Of a DNA stretch of 20,979 nt, positions 5,436 through 13,231 are shown piece by piece (the first letter of the stretch is position 1; each line of letters begins with the position of its first letter). The stretch covers positions 1 to 20,979 of the IMG/VR virus record IMGVR_UViG_3300017713_002800; one strand, 5' to 3'. The DNA is from a virus. Both the position numbers and the translations under genes were made by a program. Under the pieces are notes generated by a model that ran no database searches, was not told the origin of the DNA, and saw nothing but the letters and a program-made list of their open reading frames with translations.

Positions 5436-5858
5436 TTAGTCGAGTGACCCCATCTCACCACGGCTCATTCTATCACCAAAATCATCTTTGGCTTTAGTTT
5501 TCAAGCTGATATAGAATTTATTTTCTGCTGGTGTTCTGTTACCTAATGTCCCAAAATATGATCTTAATTCATATTGATATATAGGATCTTTCTTTTTCTT
5601 GAATTCTATAGATAAATCTCTTATGATTTTAATCACTTTTGCTTTATCTGCAGATGTAAATTTATTTTTGAATTCAACATCATCTGCACTAGTAGTAAAA
5701 GATAATGTGCTATTGGTAACTTTGATTGAACCTATTTCTTCTGGCAAGTTCTTGATATGTGTAGCAAACTCTTGCATTGAATTTGTTGTTCCTTGAATTT
5801 GATATTCATCGCCTTTGGCAAATTCAAATCTTTCGTATAGGTCTTTTAATTTAATCAT
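5436..5858 (-). CDS. Unknown protein with internal-head-type N-terminal leader
   Basis: The 140-residue product begins MIKLKDLYERFEF, a variant of the shared leader M-I-K-L-K-x-[IL]-L-x-E found on at least five other proteins here. The rest is a soluble alpha/beta protein with an acidic-basic middle (EFKNKFTSADKAKVIKIIRD) and a C-terminal segment with a basic-acidic tail (DRMSRGEMGSLD). No family is recognised. It follows the neighbouring leader-bearing gene at 5863-6213 by four bases. I infer a structural or co-packaged phage protein. Confidence 0.88.
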   Translation of the reverse strand: MIKLKDLYERFEFAKGDEYQIQGTTNSMQEFATHIKNLPEEIGSIKVTNSTLSFTTSADDVEFKNKFTSADKAKVIKIIRDLSIEFKKKKDPIYQYELRSYFGTLGNRTPAENKFYISLKTKAKDDFGDRMSRGEMGSLD

Positions 5859-5862
5859 TTTA

Positions 5863-6213
5863 TTACTTTTTTAAGTATTGTTTCCACTGACTATATTGTG
5901 GTACTTGAGAAGTATTAGTATACTCATTATCTTTCAATTTATCTTGAGAACCTAACCAAGTTCTTCTACCACCCGTTAATGCAAATGCAAACTTCTCTTT
6001 CATATTGACAGCAAATAATCCTCCTGGCAAACCTATTAAGAATGTGCCTTTAGGAACTTTTGTATGTCCTTGACTAGTAGTTTGAAATCCAGACCCCGGC
6101 ACGCCCATACCACTAGCACGATTATTTGATGTTACCAATGCATCTTTTGTTAAAACAATTGAAAATTCTACACCTTCTGTAAGGTATTGTCTAAATTTAT
6201 ATAGTTCTTTCAT
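5863..6213 (-). CDS. Unknown protein with LTE-type leader
   Basis: The 116-residue product begins MKELYKFRQYLTEGVEFSIV. Residues 1-14 resemble the T4 internal-protein leader (MKTYQEFIAE-like), with L-T-E followed by Gly as a candidate prohead-protease site. The body is Gly-rich (GMGVPGSGFQTTSQGHTKVP, then GTFLIGLPGGLFAVN) and beta-prone, ending in a polar tail. No enzyme motif is seen and I do not know the family. It sits in a run of small phage genes separated by 3-4 bases. Confidence 0.87.
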   Translation of the reverse strand: MKELYKFRQYLTEGVEFSIVLTKDALVTSNNRASGMGVPGSGFQTTSQGHTKVPKGTFLIGLPGGLFAVNMKEKFAFALTGGRRTWLGSQDKLKDNEYTNTSQVPQYSQWKQYLKK

Positions 6214-6217
6214 TATA

Positions 6218-6646
6218 TCACTTCTTTAACATATTTTTAACTGCATCTGGCCCTGACCACATTCTACATGACCAATATCCTGCTGTTGTTCTATCTTTCT
6301 TTTGATCACATTTGTGTCTTGCTTTGAAAGATTTTCTTTTCACAGGGTCTTTTGTTTTAATACTAAGACCTGTATTATCTCCAAATGAAACCTTTTTAAC
6401 ATTTCCTGTCTTTGGATTGTTAACATATACATAGAACTTTCTAGATCCACCTCTCTTAACTTTACCTAACTTCACTTTCTTTCCTTGGTATTCTGCTTCA
6501 TGGAACATTACTGGTTGACTATGTTCCCATATCTCTATACCTAATGCTTCATTTACTTTGACACATTTGTCTTTACCATCTTTGGTTCCTGCATATCTAT
6601 AACCATCCCAACATGCCTTTCCATCTATACCTTTCTTCTTAGCCAT
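6218..6646 (-). CDS. Conserved phage protein with basic Cys/Trp C-terminal motif
   Basis: Started at the ATG at 6646, which shares its A with the upstream stop (TAATG), giving 142 residues. The longer frame to 6691 needs a TTG and reads as upstream shadow. Features: KKKGIDGKACWDGYRYAGTK near the N-terminus, a middle EAEYQGKKVKLGKVKRG, and a basic C-terminal motif KRKSFKARHKCDQKKDRT followed by YWSCRMWSG. The 'RRKSF.ARH.C...YWSC..W' pattern is familiar from marine podoviruses and T4-like phages, where it sits in small structural-region proteins of unknown role. The conserved Cys/His may bind metal. Confidence 0.88.
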   Translation of the reverse strand: MAKKKGIDGKACWDGYRYAGTKDGKDKCVKVNEALGIEIWEHSQPVMFHEAEYQGKKVKLGKVKRGGSRKFYVYVNNPKTGNVKKVSFGDNTGLSIKTKDPVKRKSFKARHKCDQKKDRTTAGYWSCRMWSGPDAVKNMLKK

Positions 6647-6870
6647 TATTTCTTCCCAGCAAATTTTTCTAATCCTGCAATACCAAAACAACCTAATACA
6701 ACAAGTGTGAAGGAGTCATATATAAATTCATTGATAACTAAATCTTTCCCTACATAACCTGTAATAAGGTCTAAAGAGGCAAATAGAACCATTACTAGGA
6801 ATGCAATAAACCCTACTACATTCTTTTCATTCCATTCATTGTTATTTTTGAATATATTGAACATACTCAT
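6646..6870 (-). CDS. Two-helix membrane protein, holin-like
   Basis: Started at the ATG at 6870, just after the upstream stop and a GGGAGA ribosome site, giving 74 residues. It has a polar N-terminus, a first membrane helix (about 18-40: VGFIAFLVMVLFASLDLITG), a short loop (KDLVINEFIYDS), a second helix (TLVVLGCFGIAGL) and a basic end (EKFAGKK). Small size, two membrane segments and a charged tail fit a class II-type holin, which would time lysis with the lytic enzymes in the window. This is by topology only, as no holin family is recognised by sequence. It is coupled to its downstream neighbour by TAATG. Confidence 0.85.
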   Translation of the reverse strand: MSMFNIFKNNNEWNEKNVVGFIAFLVMVLFASLDLITGYVGKDLVINEFIYDSFTLVVLGCFGIAGLEKFAGKK

Positions 6871-6871
6871 A

Positions 6872-7174
6872 TTATCTCCCAGCTGTTTTAGATTCACCCT
6901 CTGCGAAGTTCATCATCAATTTTAATGCATCTGCTAAATCTTTACCCATTTCTGCTCCACTTGCTTGAACTGATGCTCCTATCCATTGTCTCATATCATC
7001 CATCATTGTATCTGTACTATCCCATTTCTGATCAATATTAGATTTAAGTTTCATTGTTGAATAATCAACTTCATTGATTGTGTTATGCTTTTTAACTACA
7101 TCTTTCAATGTCGGTAATGCCTTTCCTGGTTCTCTTTCCCAAGCATAGCCTTCTAGTAATTTTTTTAATTTCAT
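6872..7174 (-). CDS. Unknown protein with internal-head-type N-terminal leader
   Basis: Started at the ATG at 7174, four bases after the upstream stop, giving 100 residues beginning MKLKKLLEGYAWEREPGKAL. The upstream TTG at 7192 would only add shadow residues. The leader K-L-K-K-L-L-E-G fits the shared pattern, with L-L-E/G as a possible prohead-protease site. The rest is helical and acidic-basic, with a Met-rich segment (DTMMDDMRQWIG) and a C-terminal amphipathic helix (DLADALKLMMNFAEG). No family is recognised. A small internal-core or co-packaged role is inferred from the leader. Confidence 0.85.
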   Translation of the reverse strand: MKLKKLLEGYAWEREPGKALPTLKDVVKKHNTINEVDYSTMKLKSNIDQKWDSTDTMMDDMRQWIGASVQASGAEMGKDLADALKLMMNFAEGESKTAGR

Positions 7175-7178
7175 GATA

Positions 7179-7730
7179 TTATCTTCTTTCAATTTCTTTT
7201 AATGTTTTTGCACATGCTTCCTTAAACATGTTTAAAAACTCATCAGCTTTTTCTAAATCTTCAATACTTTTTGCATCCTCTAACCAATCAATTGCATTAC
7301 CTAGATCTGCTCCTTCTGTATGATAATTAACATCTGTAAATGATGCATGTAAATCGTTTAGCATCTTAATATATTTAGGATCGGTTGTTCCTGACATATA
7401 TGTAGTTCCACCTTCTGGTATCTCTAAACTAGCACCATATTTTAACATACCAACATAATCAAAATCATTAGACCACATATCACCTGGCTGAAATGGTTTA
7501 ACTGGTTTAACCTTATCTTCTCTCAATCCTCCGGCATATACATCGTTACCATCTTTATCCTTTTCAATTGCCAAATCATTTTCAGCACCTCTCTTGATGT
7601 CTACTTTATCTGCTTTCTTATCATCTACCTTTGTAGTATGTAATAAATCTTTAAGTGCTACCTTTTCATTTTTTTCATGGATCGCCATTTTATATTTCTT
7701 GATCCATTGTCCGTGATTAAATTCTGCCAT
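7179..7730 (-). CDS. Unknown phage protein, 183 residues
   Basis: The product (MAEFNHGQWIKKYKMAIHEK...) has a helical N-terminus, a degenerate form of the shared leader inside it (VALKDLLHTT, about residues 24-33), a Lys/Asp-rich disordered stretch (35-80), and a C-terminal helical domain with EGGTTYMSGTTDPKYIKMLN and DLEKADEFLNMFKEACAKT. No enzyme motif is seen. A promoter-like word (7741-7754) lies 10 bases upstream of the ATG, and AAAGGGAAA serves as ribosome site. It begins a tight run of five or more small genes downstream. Function unknown. Confidence 0.88.
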   Translation of the reverse strand: MAEFNHGQWIKKYKMAIHEKNEKVALKDLLHTTKVDDKKADKVDIKRGAENDLAIEKDKDGNDVYAGGLREDKVKPVKPFQPGDMWSNDFDYVGMLKYGASLEIPEGGTTYMSGTTDPKYIKMLNDLHASFTDVNYHTEGADLGNAIDWLEDAKSIEDLEKADEFLNMFKEACAKTLKEIERR

Positions 7731-7740
7731 TGTTTTTCCC

Positions 7741-7754
7741 TTTTATATAAATAT
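7741..7754 (-). promoter_or_regulatory. Recurrent 14-base promoter-like word, copy 2
   Basis: On the minus strand ATATTTATATAAAA, one mismatch from the copies at 5380-5393 and 15515-15528. It lies 10 bases before the ATG at 7730 and touches the end of the thioredoxin-fold gene. No clear -35 is visible. Confidence 0.3.
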
Positions 7755-8137
7755 TAGAAGTCCTCCATTAGGATCTCGTCTATTGACCCCTGAACGTCTT
7801 TTTTTGTTGCTTCCATTTCCATCATAATATTTGCTTGAAATCTTGCAACCTCTTCGCCTCCTTTATATATTACAATTGTAGGCACTACTACTATTTTATA
7901 TGTACCAGCTGCCTTTGTATCTGTTGCTATATCAATTTGCTTAATTGAACAGTCAGATAATTTATCTAACCAATCAACACTCTTTGCAGCATTCCATCCA
8001 GCATTAAATTGTACTACACATAATTTATCTCCACAAGGTGACTGTGCATTTGCTGAACTACATGCTACTAATGCTATTAGAAATATTATATATCCTGTTA
8101 GCAATTTCATTGATGAGTCCCATAAATAATTTTTCAT
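7754..8137 (-). CDS. Exported thioredoxin-fold protein lacking the CxxC motif
   Basis: The 127-residue product has a signal sequence with a lipobox-like LVAC (residues 23-26) and an SANAQ signal-peptidase-like site (28-32). The mature part follows the thioredoxin pattern: CVVQFNAGWNAAKSVDWLDK for strand and active-site helix, IKQIDI for 'vDvd', VVVPTIVIYKGGEEVARF for the cis-Pro loop (P86) and final strands, then a helix. The redox WCGPC is replaced by GWNAAK (47-52), so no dithiol is possible there. C35 and C40 near the mature start could form a disulfide. An AGGAG ribosome site inside the upstream gene's end supports this start. The role may be protein binding in the periplasm. Confidence 0.87.
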   Translation of the reverse strand: MKNYLWDSSMKLLTGYIIFLIALVACSSANAQSPCGDKLCVVQFNAGWNAAKSVDWLDKLSDCSIKQIDIATDTKAAGTYKIVVVPTIVIYKGGEEVARFQANIMMEMEATKKDVQGSIDEILMEDF

Positions 8138-8139
8138 AA

Positions 8140-8421
8140 CTATCTCCTGTCTAGTTTCTCCTCAATTCGTTGCAGGTCTTCTTTTATCTCTGAAACGTCT
8201 TGTTGAGTCGTCATTATTGTCTGACGTATTAATTGATCCTTCATATCAAATTCCATTCTAGTAACATCTGGTGGAGGAGCAATTGGCAATTCTTTTGCCT
8301 CTTGTATATCTGCTTGAAGTGCAAACCACATTCCAACAATTGTTGCTATTAATACTGCTATACCCCCTAGGGTCTTTATACTTACTTGTACATTCGAGTC
8401 TTCTGATAATTCTTTAGCCAT
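8140..8421 (-). CDS. Membrane protein with C-terminal coiled coil
   Basis: The 93-residue product has a polar N-terminus, a single membrane helix (about 16-36: TLGGIAVLIATIVGMWFALQ), a Pro-rich hinge (PIAPPPD) and a long coiled coil (55-93) ending QRIEEKLDRR. GGAGAGAG precedes the ATG. The topology (one anchor plus an extracytoplasmic or cytoplasmic coiled coil) fits i-spanins or other lysis accessory proteins, and the gene lies in a cluster with envelope-directed products, but no family-level match is claimed. Its 3' end contains the ribosome site of the downstream thioredoxin-fold gene. Confidence 0.85.
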   Translation of the reverse strand: MAKELSEDSNVQVSIKTLGGIAVLIATIVGMWFALQADIQEAKELPIAPPPDVTRMEFDMKDQLIRQTIMTTQQDVSEIKEDLQRIEEKLDRR

Positions 8422-8434
8422 TTGTCTCTCTCCT

Positions 8435-9523
8435 TTAGAAAATTACATAATTGGCGCCAACGCTAAAATTGTGCCAATTTCTATTCCAATACTTATTATA
8501 TTTTCCTTCAATAAAACATCCTAGGTGTTTATTTAATTTATATCCAAATATCAATCCTCCGGAATAATCTAACCACTGCCCTTCATTATATGCATGATAT
8601 GAAAACTCACCTCCATCATCATAATGATATGGCATAACATTACCCCATGAATGTACCCAAAATGTTTTTGTATAATGATAATAATCAAATCCAATTACTA
8701 TCGAATGTTGCAATGTATTATCTAATTGATCTCTTTTTCTTTCTGTATAGTCAGCTAACATTGTTGGTATAACAACTCCTTCCCATATTTGTGTATTTTC
8801 TGCTACTAAATTACCAGATGGATTAAAATATTCTATACCACCTTGTCCATCAAACTGTATTGAATATCCTTCTTGTATTGCTAACTCCGTATAATGTAAA
8901 TTTCCATTTGATAATAACCATTCTTCTAAAGGATCATATCCATATGGTTCAGCTAATCTTTGAACTGCTCCTATATTAAATGAAAGCTTATTTCCTATTT
9001 TATATCTATATCTCTCTGATGCTTCAAAATATTCTATATCAGCAAACCCATCTTGTAAGTATTCAACTTTAGCAATCCAATCATCTGCTACATATCTTAA
9101 AAAATGATTTTGATTTAAGAATTTTGTTCCTTGTTGTCTTGAAAAATCTCCTTCAAACAAAAATTCAAATCCTTTTACCTTTCCAATTGTTGCTGCATCA
9201 CTAAATGAATTCTCTGTACCGTTGTAAAATGTATTTGCTCTATTTTCATATCCTAATCTAGCAATTTTTCTTACACCAAATGTAATAGAATAATCAAATG
9301 GTGTTGCAATTGTTTGAGTAGACAATCCATTGTTTACTGAAAATATATCTACATCTGAAACTGAATTACCTCCATTAATTGCTCCATAAAATGTTGCAAA
9401 CTTAAATGTCTTCTTAAGACTCTGTTTAAACTTATCTACTTTAGTTTCTTGTGCACAACACTCTTTTGGAGCGGCACATGATGCTAATAATATTAATCCT
9501 AAAATGTATAATATTCTTTTCAT
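8435..9523 (-). CDS. Beta-rich outer-membrane-type lipoprotein
   Basis: Started at the ATG at 9523 (MKRILYILGLILLASCAAPK), since AAAGGG lies about 10 bases before it but is too close to the ATG at 9532. The signal peptide ends in a lipobox LASC, giving a lipid-anchored Cys at residue 16 of this start. The body of about 345 residues alternates polar and aromatic residues, as in a beta barrel (FGVRKIARLGYENRANTFYN, then FDYYHYTKTFWVHSWGNVMP), and ends in aromatic VGANYVIF, the C-terminal Phe typical of outer-membrane barrels. I have a sense of close relatives in marine phage metagenomes but can name no family. It could be a host-surface modifier or a virion protein. Confidence 0.88.
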   Translation of the reverse strand: MKRILYILGLILLASCAAPKECCAQETKVDKFKQSLKKTFKFATFYGAINGGNSVSDVDIFSVNNGLSTQTIATPFDYSITFGVRKIARLGYENRANTFYNGTENSFSDAATIGKVKGFEFLFEGDFSRQQGTKFLNQNHFLRYVADDWIAKVEYLQDGFADIEYFEASERYRYKIGNKLSFNIGAVQRLAEPYGYDPLEEWLLSNGNLHYTELAIQEGYSIQFDGQGGIEYFNPSGNLVAENTQIWEGVVIPTMLADYTERKRDQLDNTLQHSIVIGFDYYHYTKTFWVHSWGNVMPYHYDDGGEFSYHAYNEGQWLDYSGGLIFGYKLNKHLGCFIEGKYNKYWNRNWHNFSVGANYVIF

Positions 9524-9542
9524 TGTATTCATTCCCTTTTAC

Positions 9543-12500
9543 TTACTGTTTAATAACCCTTTTAGTTATTCTTAACTCATCATAAAGTATGACCATATTA
9601 TATATACCATCTGGTACACTTGTAAAATCAATTCTATTAGAATTTTGTTCTGTAAACATTAATTTACCCATTATATCATATACCTGTACATCAATATTTA
9701 ATCTAGTATCTATATTTAATATATTTCTTGTTGGATTAGGATATACAACTATTCCCTGTCCTCCCAACTCATCTATTGAAGTTGGCCAACCTAATTGGCA
9801 ATAGTCATACATTGATTGACAACTTGCATCCCAATCATTTGTACAACAATAGTCATCTACATCAATTACCCAAGCATAGCATCCATCATTTAACCAATAA
9901 GGAACTCCTGGACCTCCATAACATCCTGCATTATATAAACAAGATGTCGAATCTGATACATTTGCTAATGGATCATAATTCCATGCACTTACATCGGTAC
10001 ATCCTATCACTATATCAATACAACTTCCATCATCAAAACAAGCATCCGGATCATAATTTAATGACCAATCTTGGGTACATCCTGCAATATAACAACATGA
10101 ATTATCTAATGTATTTGCTAATGGATTAAAGTTTAATGATGTATTATCAGTACAACCATATACATATGCCTCACATGTTCCGTTGTCTGTATTTGCAAGT
10201 GGATCATAATTAAATTGAGTTGAATCTGTACATCCATAAATAAATGGTATACAATTACCTGATGATGTATTTGCTAATGAATTATAGTTCCACATTGTAA
10301 CATCCATACAACCAATTACAACCGGTATACAAGAATTATCATTTGTATTAGCTAATGGGTCATAATTAAATTGAGTAGGATCTGTACATCCATAAATAAA
10401 TGGCACACAACTACCATCATCTGTATTTGCAGTTATACTATAATTGTACATGGTAGAATCTGTACATCCATATACATAAGGATCACAAGTACCATCATCA
10501 TCTGTAGCTAAAGGATTAAAATTAATTGATAAAGGGTCTGTACAACCTGCAATCTCTAACTCATCACAAACACCATCTGCATCTACATCATTTATACATG
10601 CGCCATAACAATCATAATATTGAATTGGATATGTACAACCTCCGTTATCTACATTTGCAATTGCATCATAGTTACATGCGGTAACATCTGTACAACCTAA
10701 ATAAATACAAGATAAGTCATCAACATTTGCTAATGGATTATAATTATATCCTGCCGTATCTGTACAACCATTAACAATTGGAATACATGAATTATCATCT
10801 ACAGTTGCTAATGAATCATAATTAAGAGCAAATTCATTTGTACATCCATATATAATAGGAATACATGAATTATCATCTACATTAGCATTTGGATCATAAT
10901 TAGCTGATGTTGAATCCATACATCCTAACACTGTTGGTATACAATATGTTCCACAGAATGGTATTGCTGTATATTTTGTAAAGAACGGAGAATCAAATCC
11001 TTGAAGTGCTCCTTGTCCATTATTTGCAAAAGGATTCTGTCCCTCATACATTAGTTCAACACCATTAGCATTTGTCAACTTAAATGAATTGTGCCAAGTC
11101 TGAAATTGTACTTCTTGTGGTGGTTGTTGTGGTCCACCTACTTCAAAATAGAATACTTCTACTGGCACACCAGGATCTAATATTATATTCCATGTTTGTT
11201 GATAATTTCCTGGCCCCATTGTATACGTTCCTAAGTCTATACCATTTTGATATACACCTATATAAGAATTACCCCAGCCATCACCTCCAGCATCTCCTAT
11301 CCATAATTCATAGTTACAATCTGGTACTAGGTCCATTATTGTTGCATTAGGATCATAATTAAATGCATTAGGATTAGTACAACCATATATATGTAAATTG
11401 GTACAAGACCCATCATCATTATTTGCTAATGGATTAAATTCTTGATAATCATCATCTGTACATCCGTCTATTGTTGGAATTGTAGGACATGGTGTTCCAA
11501 CTTGTGCTCCTGAATATAAAGTATTTCCAAATCCTGGATTGTCCATAAACCAAATAGTATCTCCTGCACAATCATAAATAACAATTGAACCATCCATTGT
11601 ACCACCTGATGTAGAACCTGCCATACCATCACCAAAGTCATCATTAACTATTAGTTCAAATCCTGCATTTTGATCTATACAGAAGTTATATGTATATGTT
11701 TGTCCTATATCATTAAAATCATATTCACCTACAAGTACTGAATCAATAACTCCTAAGCTATTCATTAACCAAGATGTTTCTCCTGGCCAATTATCTAATG
11801 TAATTTCCATTGTTATTTGGTATTCGGTTGTTGTATCACATACAGTTCCTGCACAACTACCATCATCATTAGTTGCCCATGGATTATAAGATACTTGAGT
11901 TGGATCTGTACAACCATCAATACATGGAGTAGGAGTATAAGTAATAGTATCAGACATAGTACCATCTGCAAACTCTACTTGTAAATAATGCTCTACTGAC
12001 CAATTAGGTGGCATTTGTCCGTTACCTGCATTTACTGCAAAATTAGTTGCATTAGGACCAACACCATATTGATATGGACCGACACCTTCTGCATTTGTAT
12101 ACCATACCTTAACTGTTTCGCATGATGGATTATATGCTTCTGTTGTCCATTCAAATATAATTAAGGCTTGTCCTCCTGGGTAACAATTTTGATATGCATT
12201 AGATGTTAAAATCCCACCACAGGCAGGATAAGTACAACTACCATCATCAATAGTAGCTAGTGAGTCAAAATTTAATGCATTTGTATCTATACATCCTGGC
12301 ACATCTGGTGCAGGTGGAGCACAAGGTGCAATTATTAATGTATCTGTATATAAAGTTCCAAAGTCTCCTGCTACATACATAATTGTATCTTGACAATCAT
12401 TTTGTATAAGGAACCATCCTTCCGGTGAACCATTAAATCCTCCTAAGCCATCACCATATTGATCATATAAATTAACAATAATAGTTCCACCTAGATCAAT

Positions 12501-12692
12501 TGTTGTATCATATAGAGTTTGGCCAGTCATTATAGAATCAGATTGTGCAATAATTGGATATCCGCCTGGAGGTGTTATTGTCCAAGAAGTTTCTGATGCA
12601 TAATCATCTGTTAATAATTGTATGTTTATCCAACTATTCTGTGCTAATAACATTGTTGGCAATAATGCCAATACTAATAATAACTTTCTCAT
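9543..12692 (-). CDS. Giant exported GCTD-repeat protein with T9SS type A sorting domain
   Basis: The 1049-residue product has a signal peptide (1-17, MRKLLLVLALLPTMLLA). Three N-terminal beta domains (about 18-580) carry WxI/SW...GG...D-x-Y-G-D-G motifs. About 16 copies of a Cys-paired repeat follow a pattern GC-[TM]-D, then N-[YF]-[DN]-P-L-A, then DD-[GN]-SC. Four are scattered in the N-terminal half and about 12 form an array (about 588-920). A Cys-rich CCTNDWDASCQ segment follows. The last ~70 residues are a type A T9SS sorting domain: VYPNPTRNILNID, VQVYDIMGKLMF, DGIYNMVI and a final basic KRVIKQ. In Bacteroidota such proteins are secreted and attached to the surface. The start overlaps the upstream 49-residue gene by ATGA. 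Role unknown; adhesion or surface shielding are guesses. Confidence 0.93.
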   Translation of the reverse strand: MRKLLLVLALLPTMLLAQNSWINIQLLTDDYASETSWTITPPGGYPIIAQSDSIMTGQTLYDTTIDLGGTIIVNLYDQYGDGLGGFNGSPEGWFLIQNDCQDTIMYVAGDFGTLYTDTLIIAPCAPPAPDVPGCIDTNALNFDSLATIDDGSCTYPACGGILTSNAYQNCYPGGQALIIFEWTTEAYNPSCETVKVWYTNAEGVGPYQYGVGPNATNFAVNAGNGQMPPNWSVEHYLQVEFADGTMSDTITYTPTPCIDGCTDPTQVSYNPWATNDDGSCAGTVCDTTTEYQITMEITLDNWPGETSWLMNSLGVIDSVLVGEYDFNDIGQTYTYNFCIDQNAGFELIVNDDFGDGMAGSTSGGTMDGSIVIYDCAGDTIWFMDNPGFGNTLYSGAQVGTPCPTIPTIDGCTDDDYQEFNPLANNDDGSCTNLHIYGCTNPNAFNYDPNATIMDLVPDCNYELWIGDAGGDGWGNSYIGVYQNGIDLGTYTMGPGNYQQTWNIILDPGVPVEVFYFEVGGPQQPPQEVQFQTWHNSFKLTNANGVELMYEGQNPFANNGQGALQGFDSPFFTKYTAIPFCGTYCIPTVLGCMDSTSANYDPNANVDDNSCIPIIYGCTNEFALNYDSLATVDDNSCIPIVNGCTDTAGYNYNPLANVDDLSCIYLGCTDVTACNYDAIANVDNGGCTYPIQYYDCYGACINDVDADGVCDELEIAGCTDPLSINFNPLATDDDGTCDPYVYGCTDSTMYNYSITANTDDGSCVPFIYGCTDPTQFNYDPLANTNDNSCIPVVIGCMDVTMWNYNSLANTSSGNCIPFIYGCTDSTQFNYDPLANTDNGTCEAYVYGCTDNTSLNFNPLANTLDNSCCYIAGCTQDWSLNYDPDACFDDGSCIDIVIGCTDVSAWNYDPLANVSDSTSCLYNAGCYGGPGVPYWLNDGCYAWVIDVDDYCCTNDWDASCQSMYDYCQLGWPTSIDELGGQGIVVYPNPTRNILNIDTRLNIDVQVYDIMGKLMFTEQNSNRIDFTSVPDGIYNMVILYDELRITKRVIKQ
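9939..10923 (-). repeat. In-gene tandem array of about 12 GCTD repeats
   Basis: This is the coding DNA for the repeat array of the 1049-residue exported protein. Units of roughly 26-30 codons recur with conserved ATCTGTACATCC- and GCTAATGGATCATA-like words on the plus strand, diverged enough that few units are identical. Each unit encodes two Cys about 17-18 residues apart, likely one disulfide per unit. Boundaries are approximate. Confidence 0.8.
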
Positions 12693-12838
12693 AATTCAAA
12701 CCCCAAATTAAATAACATGAATCTAAATTTCTTAGATTCCCATTTTAGTTCTATTATTGTAAAAGTACCTAACCTAAATTGTAAGTAGTACTTTTCTTTT
12801 TTATTACCGGCGTCAAAACCGTTTATCCAATTTATCAT
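12689..12838 (-). CDS. Small protein, 49 residues, coupled to the repeat protein
   Basis: An ATG at 12838 opens a 49-codon frame (MINWINGFDAGNKKEKYYLQ...) whose TGA overlaps the ATG of the giant repeat protein (ATGA, 12689-12692). AAGGGATAAG precedes the start and lies in the end of the thermonuclease gene. The product alternates aromatic and basic residues (FRLGTFTIIELKWESKKFRF) and looks like a small beta-sheet protein. No family is recognised. It fills the only 149-base gap in this stretch. Confidence 0.7.
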   Translation of the reverse strand: MINWINGFDAGNKKEKYYLQFRLGTFTIIELKWESKKFRFMLFNLGFEL

Positions 12839-12841
12839 AAC

Positions 12842-13231
12842 TTATCCCTTAAATATTTGTTTTTTACCACCATGGTATTCATATGCATGGCCTTCTAGCT
12901 TCAGTTGTTCATTAATACACATCTGCTCACCATTTACATCTTGTATAAAGATCTCTCCTAGTACTCTACCATATTTACCTACGCCATGAGACTTAAGTCT
13001 AAAATAGCCAGGTTTAGAACTTACCGTTTCAATAAGTTCTTTATTTCTTGCCTTTGCTGCTAGGCCTTTTTTCTTTTCATCTAAATCTCTAGTTCTAGAT
13101 TCCCAAGTATCGATTCCCATATATCTGATTCTTCTTTTTATCCAGATATCGAAACCTACATCGATCATAGCATCAATAGTATCACCATCAACAACTCGAT
13201 CTAGTTTTGCTCTGTAAATATACTTATCCAT
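12842..13231 (-). CDS. Thermonuclease (staphylococcal-nuclease family)
   Basis: Started at the ATG at 13231, which overlaps the upstream stop by 8 bases, giving 129 residues. The longer frame to 13309 would overlap 86 bases of the upstream gene. The SNase OB-fold signature is complete: VVDGDTI (D15/D17), RYMGIDTWE with R36, D41 and E44 matching Staphylococcus R35, D40 and E43, and GKYGRVLGEIF with R89 matching R87. These residues bind Ca2+ and cut the phosphodiester backbone of DNA and RNA. No signal peptide is present, so it should act in the infected cell, for example in host DNA breakdown or anti-defence. The family is known from marine phages. Confidence 0.92.
   Translation of the reverse strand: MDKYIYRAKLDRVVDGDTIDAMIDVGFDIWIKRRIRYMGIDTWESRTRDLDEKKKGLAAKARNKELIETVSSKPGYFRLKSHGVGKYGRVLGEIFIQDVNGEQMCINEQLKLEGHAYEYHGGKKQIFKG

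Noticed and set aside
6647-6691. N-terminal extensions using TTG or GTG starts (also at 6871-6897, 7175-7192, 15885-15899, 16451-16474)
   Set aside because: Each extension lies inside the upstream gene and an ATG sits at or near the upstream stop, with a ribosome site in several cases.
9776-10129. Plus-strand open frame of 117 codons inside the repeat protein gene
   Set aside because: It is His/Leu/Asn-rich low complexity from the opposite strand of GCTD repeats, with no ribosome site or motif.
9939-10923. CRISPR-like repeats
   Set aside because: The periodic sequence is in frame with a long gene, the units are diverged and no constant repeat/variable spacer pattern exists.
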